64,000 nucleotides of DNA from Streptomyces sp. NBC_01016. GTDB lineage: Bacteria; Actinomycetota; Actinomycetes; Streptomycetales; Streptomycetaceae. The stretch is from the NCBI RefSeq assembly GCF_026341035.1, contig NZ_JAPEOQ010000001.1, forward strand, positions 5,828,001 to 5,892,000. The letters are read 5' to 3'. Within the stretch, counting starts at the first letter, position 1. Every line of letters begins with the position of its first letter. The notes under the pieces are model-generated. The model was given only the letters and a program-made list of their open reading frames with translations. It made no database searches and had not been told where the DNA came from. A program made the position numbers and the translations under genes. Below, in pieces: positions 36,523 through 45,097 of this stretch.

Positions 36523-37290
36523 TCAGGGCCGTGGCTCGTCGAGGTACTGGTCGGCCCAGGCGCTGATGATGTGCGCGGCGCGCTGCGCCTGCCCCCGCGC
36601 GGTCAGCAGGTGGTCGGCGCCTTCGAGGGAGATGAAGCTGCGGGGGTGGCGGGCTTCCTGGAAGATTTCCGCGGCGTTGTCGATGTCGACGGTGGAGTCG
36701 GTGGGGGAGTGCGCGACCAGCAGCGGAAGGTTCAGTTCGCCGATCGTCTCGCGCAGATGCGCCTTGCGGACGTCCTCGACGAAGGCACGTTTGAGGACGA
36801 GGGTGCGTCCGCCGACGAACCATTCGTGGGAGCCCTCGCTGAGTACGCGGTCCAGGACCGTGTCGTACTGGCGCTCGACGTGGCTGGGGTCGACGGGTGC
36901 GGCGATGGTGGCCAGGGCGCGCAGGCCGGGGATGTCGCGGGCGGCGGCGAGGGCGGCGGCGCCGCCCCAGGAGTGGCCGACCAGCAGATCCACGGGAGTC
37001 CCGCGCTCGGCCATGAAGGCCGCGGCTTGGATGGTGTCCTGGACCTTGACGGTGAAGGAGCCGTCTCCCCAGTCGCCGTCGGAGCCGCCGATGCCGAGGT
37101 TGTCGAAGCGGAGCATGCCGATGCCCTCGCGGGCCAGTTGCTTGCTGACGCGGGAGGCGGCCGGCGAGTCCTTGCCGAGGGTGAAGCCGTGCGCGAAGAG
37201 TCCCCAGCCGCGGACCTCGCCCTCCGGCAGGTCGATCACTCCGGCCAGTTCGGGGCCGACGACGCTGGGGAATCTCACTTTTTCTTTCAT
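36523..37290 (-). CDS. Alpha/beta hydrolase
   Basis: 255 residues. The nucleophile elbow GHSWGG has Ser107, the acid is in VAHSPTDSTVDIDN and the His in GADHLLT. The N-terminal AHGFTLGKDSPAASRVSKQL resembles the hydrolase half of the hydrolase-OsmC fusion proteins, but no OsmC domain follows here. A ribosome site is not obvious, but the family N-terminus is intact at ATG 37290. Substrate unknown. Confidence 0.88.
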   Translation of the reverse strand: MKEKVRFPSVVGPELAGVIDLPEGEVRGWGLFAHGFTLGKDSPAASRVSKQLAREGIGMLRFDNLGIGGSDGDWGDGSFTVKVQDTIQAAAFMAERGTPVDLLVGHSWGGAAALAAARDIPGLRALATIAAPVDPSHVERQYDTVLDRVLSEGSHEWFVGGRTLVLKRAFVEDVRKAHLRETIGELNLPLLVAHSPTDSTVDIDNAAEIFQEARHPRSFISLEGADHLLTARGQAQRAAHIISAWADQYLDEPRP

Positions 37291-37500
37291 CTGTGGTGCT
37301 CACCTAGGCAGGAACCGGTCGGGGGACGGGGGCGCGCGTGGCACCGGCCGGTGCCACGCGCGAGCCGGTGAGCAGCATGTCACGCGCTGATCACTCCTCT
37401 CGACAGTTCAACTGCTGACCGCTCAGGGGGAGGGCCGGGCGGCCCCCGCCGGCCCCCGTCGGCGCACACGGTCCGGCGGGCACCGGGCGCCGGGCCGGCA

Positions 37501-37592
37501 CATACCGGCCCGGGCGGGCACGGGCCGGCGCATAGCGGTCCGGGCGGGTGCCGGTCCGGCGTATAGCGGTCCGGCGGGTGCCGGTCCGGTGG
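37501..37592. repeat. Three imperfect 30-31-bp tandem repeats upstream of tap
   Basis: Units beginning CATACCGG, CATAGCGG and TATAGCGG follow each other at 37501, 37531 and 37562 and share the GGGCGGG...CCGG core. They lie in the 670-bp spacer before tap, where I see no gene. Confidence 0.7.
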
Positions 37593-37690
37593 TTTCGCCG
37601 GGCGGTGGTGGCGTGGTGTGTGGAGCAGGGGTGGTGTGGCTGGGCCGAGGGGGAGTCGGGGCCGGGCCCGCCGGGTTCCGCGCGCAGACC

Positions 37691-37753
37691 GCCCGGACAG
37701 CCCGGACAGCCCGGACGGTCCGGACGGTCCGGGCGGTCCGGGCGGTCCGGGTG
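37691..37753. repeat. Seven tandem 9-bp repeats upstream of tap
   Basis: GCCCGGACA twice, GCCCGGACG, GTCCGGACG, GTCCGGGCG twice and GTCCGGGTG follow without gaps. They could be a binding array or a slippage product. They are about 210 bp before the tap start. Confidence 0.8.
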
Positions 37754-37964
37754 GCGGCAGTGGCCTGCTCGTGGGTGTCGTTGTCTGTGCCGGTCGTTAG
37801 CTGTACGGCGTTGCCGGGAAGTGCCATCACCACCGGTGCGCGGCCACAGCGCTGCACGGGCGGCCCCTGAACAGCCCGCCTTCCCCCGTTCGTACGCTTT
37901 CCGTACGGTCGATGTACGCGATGTGTGCGGTTGGTGGGGTAGGGTCTGGGGTGGGAGGTGTTCC

Positions 37965-40418
37965 ATGTCCGAGTCCGGGTCCGGGGCTGAGTCCGGGGCT
38001 GATTTGTTTGATGCGGTCGATGCGCTGGTGGCGTCGCGTGCGTCGTTGCCGCCCGCGCAGGAGCGCAAGCGGTTGCGCGTGGCGCATGGTCTGACGCTGG
38101 ATCAGGTGGCGGTGGCGTTGAAGGTGCGGCGGGCCACGGTGTCCGGCTGGGAGTCGGCGAAGAAGCCGACGGAGCCGCGTGGTCCGGAGCGGGAGGCGTA
38201 TGCGCGGCTGCTGGGCCGGCTCGCGGAGCTTTATCCCGCCCCGGCGGAACCGGGCGCGCCGGTGTCCGCCGCGTTCACCGTCGCGCCCGGTCCGGCGCAC
38301 GCGCGGAGTCTGTCCCCGGGCCGGGCCCCCGGGGCTGCGGCCGTGACTGCAGCCGAGACTCGCCAGCCCCAGCCCCAGCCCCAGCCCCAGCCCGCGGCCC
38401 CGGCTGCGACGGCTTCGGCCCCGGATCCCGCGGCCGCGGTCGTGTCCGGGGCTGGGACGGCTCCGGGCCCCGCGCGGCGTGCGGCGCGGAGCGCCGGGCC
38501 GTCGTCGACGCCGCGCCGCCCCGGTGCGAAGAAGCCGGCCCCGGCGGCGAACTCCCCGGCCCCGGCGGCCGATTCCCCGGCGCCGGCGGCGAACACCCCG
38601 GCGCGGGCGGCGGATTCCCCGGCCCCGGTGGCCGGTACCGCGGTGGCCGGTGCCGGTGCCGGTGCCGGTGCGCGGTTCGCGAACGGCCCGCTGGCTGTCG
38701 TCGATGTCGATGCGGAGGGGCGGGTGGTGGCGTACTGCACCGGCGGTCTGGTCCTGGACGTGCCCGCCAGGTCGATGCCGGCCCTGGTGGAGTGGACGCT
38801 GACGGAGGCGGAGCTCGGGCAGCCGAAGCTGTCCGGGCCGGGCCGGGACGCCGACCCGCTGCTCGTGCTCACCGAAGCCGCCCTGGAGCGTTACGGTCTC
38901 CCGGCCACCCTCACGGAACAGGAACGGCTGGCCGGCCGTCTCCCGGACAGCCACCGGGCCGTCAGGCAGCTGGCCCGCGCGGAGTGGAAGCTGACGAAGC
39001 GGGGTTTCGGGCCGTGGGCACGCATCTACCGGCCCGCCACCGGTGCTGGGCGGGCGTGTGTGCAGCTGTGCATCCCGTCCTGGCACGCCCTGGATGCCCG
39101 CCACTGGGGTACTGCCGCCGAGCTGGCGCCGGCGGAACTGGCGCGGGTGCTGGGCGTGTACGCCTCGCGGGTGATGACGCCGCGCGGTTCGACGGCGGTG
39201 ACCGGTCTGGAGCTGATGACCGCGCTGCACCCGCCGACGCGGGCCTCGGGTCCGGACGGCGACGGTATCCGGCACTCCGAGCACAATCCCGGCTCGCTGG
39301 GCAGGGATCCGGTCGATCCGGCGCCGTGCGAGGCCCCCGACGGCCACCCGCTGCTCAGGGACCTGCCCCGTTTCCACGTCCGCGGCCCGGGAGAGAAGCT
39401 GTTCGAGGAGGCCCTGGACTGGGCGCGGCCGATGACGGACGCCGAGTGCACGCTGCGTCATCTGGTCGGCATCGACGTCAATATGGCCTTCGCGGCCGGC
39501 GCCAACGGCCTCCATGTCGGTCTCGGCGCGCCTGCGCATGTCACGGACCCGGTCTTCGACGCGAAGCTGCCCGGCAGTTGGCTGGTGGATCTTTCCCACG
39601 TCGATCTGTCGAGGGTGAAGTCCGGCAGGGACCGGTGGGTGGAGCTGGACGGTTCGCTGCTGCCCTCCCCGTTCACACCGAAGGGCGAACGGCCGACGGG
39701 GCCGGCCTGGTATGCGACCCCGACCGTCGCCTACGCGGCCGAGCTCGGTTACGAGGTCCGCCCAATCGAGGCGTGGGTGCGCTACGACAGCGGCCGCTAT
39801 CTGGACGGCTGGTACCAGCGGCTGCGCGACGCCTACCTCGCCACGATGGCCGACCTCGGCGTCGCCGCGGACCTGCCGCCCGGGGACTTCCTGGCGGCGA
39901 TGGACGGCTACCGGGACCGCGACCCCCAGCTGGCGATCGTCGGCTCGGCGATCAAGGCGACCGTGAAGGGTGGTCTGGGCAAGCTGCGCGAGCGTCCCCG
40001 CGGGGAGGGCTGGCGGCCGGGCGAGCCGTGGCGTGCGCTGGCCCGCCCGACCTGGCGCCCGGACATCCGCGCGGCGGTCATCGCCCGCACCCGCATCAAC
40101 CTGCACCGCAAGATCGTCAAGCATGCGGCGTTCACGGGGCAGTACCCGGTTGCGGTGCTGTCCGACTGTGTCGTCTACGCCGCGGGCGGGCCGGGTCCGC
40201 TGGATTTCCTGCCCTACCGGGACGGCAAGCCGCTGCCCGGCGGTTTCCGGCTCGGCATCAACCCCGGCCTGGTCAAGCACGAGGGCACCCAGTCCGTTTT
40301 GTGGGGTGAGGAGGTCCGCGAGCGGTTTGACGCCCCGGAGCTGAACCTCGCCCGTTACATCAAGGACGGCACCGTCACCGACGCCGACACCGGTGAGCAG
40401 GGGAGGGGAGGGCGATGA
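37965..40418 (+). CDS. tap: Telomere-associated protein Tap
   Basis: 817 residues. An N-terminal XRE-like HTH spans about 37-66 (LRVAHGLTLDQVAVALKVRR) and is followed by a long Pro/Ala linker (about 90-230) with Gln-Pro and eight-residue PAPAA(N/D)(S/T) repeats, then a large conserved domain rich in Trp and Arg (KLTKRGFGPWARIY; LVGIDVNMAFAAGANGLHVG). In Streptomyces, Tap binds telomeric overhangs and recruits the terminal protein. The tpg start overlaps the tap stop. Known Taps are shorter (about 740), and the surplus lies in the linker. The ATG follows GGGAGGTG. Confidence 0.92.
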   Translation: MSESGSGAESGADLFDAVDALVASRASLPPAQERKRLRVAHGLTLDQVAVALKVRRATVSGWESAKKPTEPRGPEREAYARLLGRLAELYPAPAEPGAPVSAAFTVAPGPAHARSLSPGRAPGAAAVTAAETRQPQPQPQPQPAAPAATASAPDPAAAVVSGAGTAPGPARRAARSAGPSSTPRRPGAKKPAPAANSPAPAADSPAPAANTPARAADSPAPVAGTAVAGAGAGAGARFANGPLAVVDVDAEGRVVAYCTGGLVLDVPARSMPALVEWTLTEAELGQPKLSGPGRDADPLLVLTEAALERYGLPATLTEQERLAGRLPDSHRAVRQLARAEWKLTKRGFGPWARIYRPATGAGRACVQLCIPSWHALDARHWGTAAELAPAELARVLGVYASRVMTPRGSTAVTGLELMTALHPPTRASGPDGDGIRHSEHNPGSLGRDPVDPAPCEAPDGHPLLRDLPRFHVRGPGEKLFEEALDWARPMTDAECTLRHLVGIDVNMAFAAGANGLHVGLGAPAHVTDPVFDAKLPGSWLVDLSHVDLSRVKSGRDRWVELDGSLLPSPFTPKGERPTGPAWYATPTVAYAAELGYEVRPIEAWVRYDSGRYLDGWYQRLRDAYLATMADLGVAADLPPGDFLAAMDGYRDRDPQLAIVGSAIKATVKGGLGKLRERPRGEGWRPGEPWRALARPTWRPDIRAAVIARTRINLHRKIVKHAAFTGQYPVAVLSDCVVYAAGGPGPLDFLPYRDGKPLPGGFRLGINPGLVKHEGTQSVLWGEEVRERFDAPELNLARYIKDGTVTDADTGEQGRGGR

Positions 40419-40972
40419 GCCTGTTCGCCGATGGTCTGGACGCCGCGGTGCAGAAGGCGTTCACGCGCCCGGCACCGAAGAGGGCGGGCCCGCAGATGCG
40501 CTACCTGGTCAGACAGCTGGGCGGCACCAGGAAGGCGGCCCAATTGCTGGGCGTCTCCCAGCGCACCGTCGAGCGCTATGTGAAGGACCAGATCAAAAGG
40601 CCCCGCCCGGATCTCGCCGCGCGCCTGGAACGCGAGGTGAAGAGGCGCTGGCAGCCGCAGGTCCGCGCCAAGGCGCGGCAGAAGGCGGCCAGCACGGACG
40701 GCCTCGTCATCGACACCCGCGCCCGCATGGGCTACACCGCCCCGATCGGCACCACCGACCAGGACCGCATCCGGCACCTGACCGTCGCGCTGCCGCCCGT
40801 CCACGCCGGCCGCCTCTTCGATGCCCGGCAGGCCGGCGCCTCCGATGAGGAACTCCGCCGGATCGCGGCCGACGCGCTGCGCGAGGTGTACTTCCAGGAC
40901 GGCGGCCGCCGCGCGGGCAGCCTGGAAGAGGTCCGCTTCACCGACATCGAGCACCTGGAGTTCGACCTGTAG
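40415..40972 (+). CDS. tpg: Telomere terminal protein Tpg
   Basis: 185 residues, the normal Tpg length. HTH at about 33-60 (RQLGGTRKAAQLLGVSQRTV), then a basic helix (LEREVKRRWQPQVRAKARQK). The rest (DTRARMGYTAP; DDALREVYFQDGG-like end) is as in characterised Tpgs. Tpg caps linear replicon ends, its priming hydroxyl residue being covalently joined to the 5' DNA end. It overlaps tap by ATGA. Its presence indicates a linear replicon. Confidence 0.93.
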   Translation: MSLFADGLDAAVQKAFTRPAPKRAGPQMRYLVRQLGGTRKAAQLLGVSQRTVERYVKDQIKRPRPDLAARLEREVKRRWQPQVRAKARQKAASTDGLVIDTRARMGYTAPIGTTDQDRIRHLTVALPPVHAGRLFDARQAGASDEELRRIAADALREVYFQDGGRRAGSLEEVRFTDIEHLEFDL

Positions 40973-40990
40973 CGGCCGTTGCTCCGAACA

Positions 40991-41024
40991 GCCCGCGGGG
41001 GCCTGCCGGACGGCCCCCGCGGGC
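40991..41024 (+). terminator. Intrinsic terminator of tap-tpg
   Basis: GCCCGCGGGGGCC (40991-41003) pairs perfectly with GGCCCCCGCGGGC (41012-41024) across an 8-nt loop, 18 nt after the tpg stop. Confidence 0.85.
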
Positions 41025-41190
41025 AGGCGCGCCGTGCCCGGCGGCATCCGGCCCTGCCGGCGACGGGCGGCCACGGGCCCGTCCCCACGCGCCTGCCGCT
41101 CGCACAGCTGCTGGATGGGGGGCAGGGCGGTCTTCGCCGCCCGGCGTGCCGGAGCACCCGGGCGGCGTCTGCCGGTCTGCAGGGTGTGAG

Positions 41191-41240
41191 CCGTCCGCGT
41201 CCGTCCGCGCCCGTCCGCGTCCGTCCGCGTCCGCTCGTGT
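41191..41240. repeat. Tandem 10-bp repeats downstream of tpg
   Basis: Four near-identical CCGTCCGCGT-type units and a decayed fifth (CCGCTCGTGT) lie in the gene-free stretch after tpg. Confidence 0.75.
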
Positions 41241-41425
41241 CCGCCGTACGTACCGCTGGTCCCGGCCGTGCCGGCACGGGAACCGGCGGCGTTCCTCGGC
41301 CCGGTGCGTGACCGGCTTCCCGAAGCCTGAAACGGCCCCTTCTGCCGGACGGTCCGGCCCCGTCGCAGATCACGGCTGGAGCAGGGAAGACAGAGGGGGC
41401 AGCAGAGGATGATCCGGGATCGTCC

Positions 41426-41671
41426 CCGAAGCCGAAGCCGAAGCCGAAGCCGAAGCCGAAGCCGAAGCCGAAGCCGAAGCCGAAGCCGAAGCCGAAGCCG
41501 AAGCCGAAGCCGAAGCCGAAGCCGAAGCCGAAGCCGAAGCCGAAGCCGAAGCCGAAGCCGAAGCCGAAGCCGAAGCCGAAGCCGAAGCCGAAGCCGAAGC
41601 CGAAGCCGAAGCCGAAGCCGAAGCCGAAGCCGAAGCCGAAGCCGAAGCCGAAGCCGAAGCCGAAGCCGAAG
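41426..41671. repeat. Hexanucleotide satellite (CCGAAG)41
   Basis: 246 bp of perfect CCGAAG repeated 41 times, plus a partial CCG, with no interruption. All six frames remain open through it (Arg-Ser, Glu-Ala or Pro-Lys on the plus strand; Gly-Phe, Ala-Ser or Leu-Arg on the minus), so open frames there are no evidence of coding. On the minus strand each unit is CTTCGG, the stable UUCG tetraloop sequence. The whole 40973-42108 gap holds no other supportable gene. Confidence 0.95.
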
Positions 41672-42108
41672 CCGGGTTCCCGGTCCGCATCCACGTCCTC
41701 CTCTGTGCGCGCTGGAATGACGTCCTGGCCCGGCGCGCCCATTTCCTGCCTCGTCCTCCCAACCACCCGGCCACCTGGCACCGGCAGTTCCTGGAGCGAG
41801 GGCCTGGGGCCGGCCGGCAACGTGGCCGCGACGGGTACCGGCCAGGTCCTGGCCACGTGCCCGGCAGTCACAGCCCGGTGATGGACTGCGAAGTCCTGGT
41901 CCGTGGGCTCCTCGCAGCAGGCGTCAACAGGCAGGGAGGAACGGGGGAACGGGTGCCCGGATGCATGGGACGCCGCCGGGCGTGGTGAGGGCGCCGGGGG
42001 AGTCCTCGGGCCGCGCGCCGGCGGAACCTCGCCGCCCTCGCCGCGCCCGCCGAACGGCCCGGGAGGAGGCGGAGGCGATCGCCGGCGGTCCGGCCCGGCG
42101 GCCTCGCC

Positions 42109-42783
42109 TCAGGGACGGGCCCCGGCAGTGCCCATCACATCGGGCTTGCGGGCCAGGAGGCAGGCGTGCGGCCTGGCCACGCGTTTGCCGGGTTCCTGTT
42201 CCAGTCGTGCGGTGACGGCGAGTCCGGCCTGCTCCAGCAGGCCGGCCATGCGGTCCAGGGGCAGGAGGTACGACTCGTAGGACACCGGTCGGCCGTAGCC
42301 GTGGGTCGGCTGCAGCCGCTCGTTGCCGACGTAGTCTCCCCAGAGCAGGTGGCCGCCGGGCGCGAGCGTGCGGTGGAACTCGGCGAACACCGCCGGCAGC
42401 CATTGCGGGGGCGTGTGATGGGTGGAGTACCAGGCCAGGATGCCGCCGAGTTCGCCGTCCCCCGTCTCCAGCGCGGTCATCGAGCCCTCGGTGAACCGCA
42501 GCGTTGGGTAGGCGCGTCTGGCCGGCCCGACCATCTTCGGCGACAGGTCGACACCGAAGGCGGGCACCCCCAGTCCGGCCAGGTGCGCCGTCACGCGGCC
42601 GGGGCCGCACCCCAGGTCCGCGACCGGCCCCAGAGCGGCCATCCGCACGAGTTCGGCGAACCCGGCCGGCATCGTGCGGGACAGCGGGTCCATTGCGGCG
42701 GGCGGCGGGACGCGTTGGACGTAGTCGGCGGCGACCGTGTCGTAGGACTCGCGGACGGCGGTCAGGTAGGAGAGCTCAGCCAC
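42109..42783 (-). CDS. Class I SAM-dependent methyltransferase
   Basis: 224 residues. SAM motif I is PVADLGCGPGRVTAHLAGLG with the acidic residue in FGVDLSPKM, and motif IV is LGGILAWYSTHH. The N-terminal VRESYDTVAADYVQRV matches ubiquinone/menaquinone-type small-molecule methyltransferases. Substrate unknown; it stands alone on the minus strand. Confidence 0.9.
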   Translation of the reverse strand: MAELSYLTAVRESYDTVAADYVQRVPPPAAMDPLSRTMPAGFAELVRMAALGPVADLGCGPGRVTAHLAGLGVPAFGVDLSPKMVGPARRAYPTLRFTEGSMTALETGDGELGGILAWYSTHHTPPQWLPAVFAEFHRTLAPGGHLLWGDYVGNERLQPTHGYGRPVSYESYLLPLDRMAGLLEQAGLAVTARLEQEPGKRVARPHACLLARKPDVMGTAGARP

Positions 42784-43237
42784 GCGGGCGACCCCAGAGC
42801 AGACAACTGACAGGCCGTGCCACGCCCTTCAGCCGGCCTGCGCAACGCCCACCACTGTCGCCCCCAGCCGCCACCCCACCCCGCCCCGGTGATCGTTCCC
42901 GGCCACGGCACGGCGGTCACCGCCATGCCCTCCATCCCCTCCCCGGAAAGTCCGGCGCCGCACGGCACCCCGCCCGCTGAGAAGCTGCGCGACACACCCC
43001 CTGTCTTGCTCTTGCTGCAGATCGATCGGGTGGTGCTTGGCCGCGGATGGCGCTCTGCTCAGCGTCACAGCGTTCCCGGACGGCGAGCCGCACCCGGCAG
43101 CATCTGGCCGGCCGGGTGCGGGCCGTGGCTTGCATCAGTGCCCGGGTGCGGCTCCAGCGGTGCCCGGCGAACCCGAACGCCCGCGTGGGGGCCGGCATTT
43201 CACTGTCGTGCGGAGCAGCACGGGGCGGGCGGTTGCC
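42784..43237. other. Spacer without recognisable gene
   Basis: About 450 bp between the methyltransferase and MerR genes. The open frames in it have no family pattern. I see no repeat or RNA signature. Confidence 0.4.
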
Positions 43238-43660
43238 TCAGGCGGTCGGGTCCCACAGGCCGCCGGCTTCACCGCGGGCGAGGTGTTCGGCGTAGACGCC
43301 GGTCTTCCAGGCGATGAGGGACCGGCACTCTTCCAGGGCCTGGATCTGTGCGTCGACGCGTCGGCGGTGGGTGTCCAGCAGCCGCAGACGTTCTTCCTCG
43401 TTGCCCGGTCCGTGGCGGACGAGTTCGGCGAAGTGTTTGAGGTCGGCGAGGGGCATGCCGGATGCGCGGAGCTTGACGCAGATCAGCAGCCAGTCGACAT
43501 CGAGGGCGGTGTAGCGCCGGCGGCCGCCGGATGTGCGCTGGAGAGGCCCGACGAGCAGGCCCTCGCGCTCGTAGAAGCGCAGGGCGTGCACGCTCAGCCC
43601 GGTCCGTTCGGCGACCTCGCCGATGCCCAGCGACTGCATAGGAGCCCCGGTGCTGGTCAT
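43238..43660 (-). CDS. MerR family transcriptional regulator
   Basis: 140 residues. MerR HTH (IGEVAERTGLSVHALRFYER; SGGRRRYTALDVDWL) then a long dimerisation helix (KLRASGMPLADLKHFAELVR). No metal-binding cysteine pair is present at the C-terminus, so it is a small-molecule or redox type. The ATG at 43660 follows GGGAG. It diverges from the SDR gene, whose promoter carries a typical MerR spacing and palindrome. Regulators of this arrangement often control the adjacent oxidoreductase. Confidence 0.9.
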   Translation of the reverse strand: MTSTGAPMQSLGIGEVAERTGLSVHALRFYEREGLLVGPLQRTSGGRRRYTALDVDWLLICVKLRASGMPLADLKHFAELVRHGPGNEEERLRLLDTHRRRVDAQIQALEECRSLIAWKTGVYAEHLARGEAGGLWDPTA

Positions 43661-43677
43661 GCCGCTCACTCCCGGAC

Positions 43678-43708
43678 TTGATCTAGACCTTGCTCTAGAT
43701 CGTAGCGT
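43678..43708 (+). promoter_or_regulatory. MerR-type promoter with 19-bp spacer and palindrome
   Basis: TTGATC (43678-43683) and TAGCGT (43703-43708) are separated by 19 bp, the overlong spacing used by MerR activators. GATCTAGA-N6-TCTAGATC (43680-43701) is a perfect palindrome within the spacer. The predicted transcript would begin within a base or two of the SDR ATG at 43716, so it may be leaderless. Confidence 0.75.
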
Positions 43709-43715
43709 CCACGGC

Positions 43716-44687
43716 ATGTCCTTCACCGATCAGCAGCAGCCCCTCGGCTCGCCCTTCTCCGCCTCCAGCACCGCCGAAGACGTCATGGCCGGCCTCGACC
43801 TTTCCGCAAGGACGGCCGTGGTGAGCGGGGGCTACTCGGGGCTCGGCCTGGAGACCACCCGGGCGCTGACGGCCGCCGGAGCCCGGGTCATCGTTCCCGC
43901 ACGCCGCCCCGACGCCGCCCGTGCCGCGCTGAAGGAGGTGAACAACTGCGAGGTCATTGCCATGGACCTGGCCGACCTCGCCGGCGTCCGCGCAGCCTGC
44001 GCCCACATCGGCGACCGTTTCGGGCGGCTCGACCTCCTGATGGCTGTCGCCGGGGTCATGGCCACAGCGCAGCGGCGCGTCGGGCCCGGCTGGGAGGGCC
44101 AGCTCACCGCCAACCACTTCGGGCACTTCACCCTCGCCTGCGAGCTCTACCCGCTGCTGGCCGCCGCGGACGGCGCGCGTGTCGTCGTCAACAGCTCCGC
44201 CGGACACGCCCTGAGCGGCATCCGCTGGCACGATCCGCACTTTCGTACCGGCTACGACAAGTGGCTGGCCTACGGCCAGGCCAAGACCGCCAACGCCCTG
44301 TTCGCCGTCCACCTCGACGCCGTCGGGCAGGGCGACGGGGTGCGGGCCTTCGCCCTGCACCCCGGCAGGATCATCACCGCTCTCCAGCGGGAGATGACAC
44401 TCCGGGAGCAGATCGACCGCGGCTGGGTGGACGAGCACGGCACGGTCGTCGGCGACGGTTTCAAAACCCCCTCCCAGGGGGCCGCCACCGGCCTGTGGGC
44501 CGCCACGTCCCCGCTCCTCGCCCACCGGGGCGGCCTCTACCTGGAGGACTGCGACGTCGCCCGCGTCTGCGCCCCCGGCACCCCCATGGACGACGGCGGC
44601 GTCCGCGCCCACGCCGTCGACCCCGGCGAGGCGGCCCGGCTCTGGGACCTGTCCCTCGCCGCGACCGGCGCCACGCCGGTCACCTAG
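43716..44687 (+). CDS. Short-chain dehydrogenase/reductase
   Basis: 323 residues, somewhat long for a classical SDR. Cofactor motif GGYSGLGLE at about 38-46, NSSAGH with catalytic Ser, and Y-G-Q-A-K as the YxxxK pair. The arrangement resembles the retinol-dehydrogenase/WW-domain-oxidoreductase-like branch. The MerR-controlled promoter suggests induction by an electrophile or redox stress. No Shine-Dalgarno is seen, in line with a leaderless message. Confidence 0.9.
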   Translation: MSFTDQQQPLGSPFSASSTAEDVMAGLDLSARTAVVSGGYSGLGLETTRALTAAGARVIVPARRPDAARAALKEVNNCEVIAMDLADLAGVRAACAHIGDRFGRLDLLMAVAGVMATAQRRVGPGWEGQLTANHFGHFTLACELYPLLAAADGARVVVNSSAGHALSGIRWHDPHFRTGYDKWLAYGQAKTANALFAVHLDAVGQGDGVRAFALHPGRIITALQREMTLREQIDRGWVDEHGTVVGDGFKTPSQGAATGLWAATSPLLAHRGGLYLEDCDVARVCAPGTPMDDGGVRAHAVDPGEAARLWDLSLAATGATPVT

Positions 44688-45025
44688 CCACCCCGGGAGC
44701 CCCGGCGGATCAGCGCCGAAGCCACGCGGCCACCGGAGCACCCCGACAACCAGGACCAGCAGCCGGGCAGACGCACCCCTGGGCCGCATCACCGGACAGA
44801 ACCCGGACCCGCAGACACGGCAGGCCCGGCAGGCCCGGCCGGCGCAGAGCCGGGCGCGGCGCGGGACTCCAGGTCCTTCTCCGGCCGGGGCCAAGGTCCC
44901 GCCACAGCCGGGCAGTTACTCCCTATGTGCGCACTTTCAAGGCGCTGTCACATGTCTGTGATGTTCTGTGCGGAATGCCTTGATGTGTGCCGCCTAGCTT
45001 CATGAGTACGCGGTCCACACGACGC

Positions 45026-45079
45026 GTTCGACTCAGCCAACTCAGCCAACTCGTTCGACTCGCTCGACTTGTTCGACTC
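45026..45079. repeat. Six tandem 9-bp units directly upstream of a start codon
   Basis: GTTCGACTC / AGCCAACTC-type units run without gaps and end at the base before an ATG (45080). The region 44688-45025 otherwise shows nothing. If translated from ATG 45002 in frame, they give an LVRLxRL-like repeat before the signal peptide. Confidence 0.8.
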
Positions 45080-45097
45080 ATGGAAAGGGGCCGGCGC

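Noticed and set aside
37391..37964. Telomere or replication origin beside tap-tpg.
   Set aside because: There are tandem repeats but not the series of palindromes with short loops typical of Streptomyces telomeres, and no DnaA-box cluster.
41426..41671. CRISPR array.
   Set aside because: The units are 6 bp with no spacers, and there are no cas genes.
41370..41871. Genes encoding (Arg-Ser)n, (Gly-Phe)n or (Ala-Ser)n proteins across the hexamer repeat.
   Set aside because: A CCGAAG repeat is stop-free in all six frames, so open frames there carry no evidence, and the flanking parts have no family pattern.
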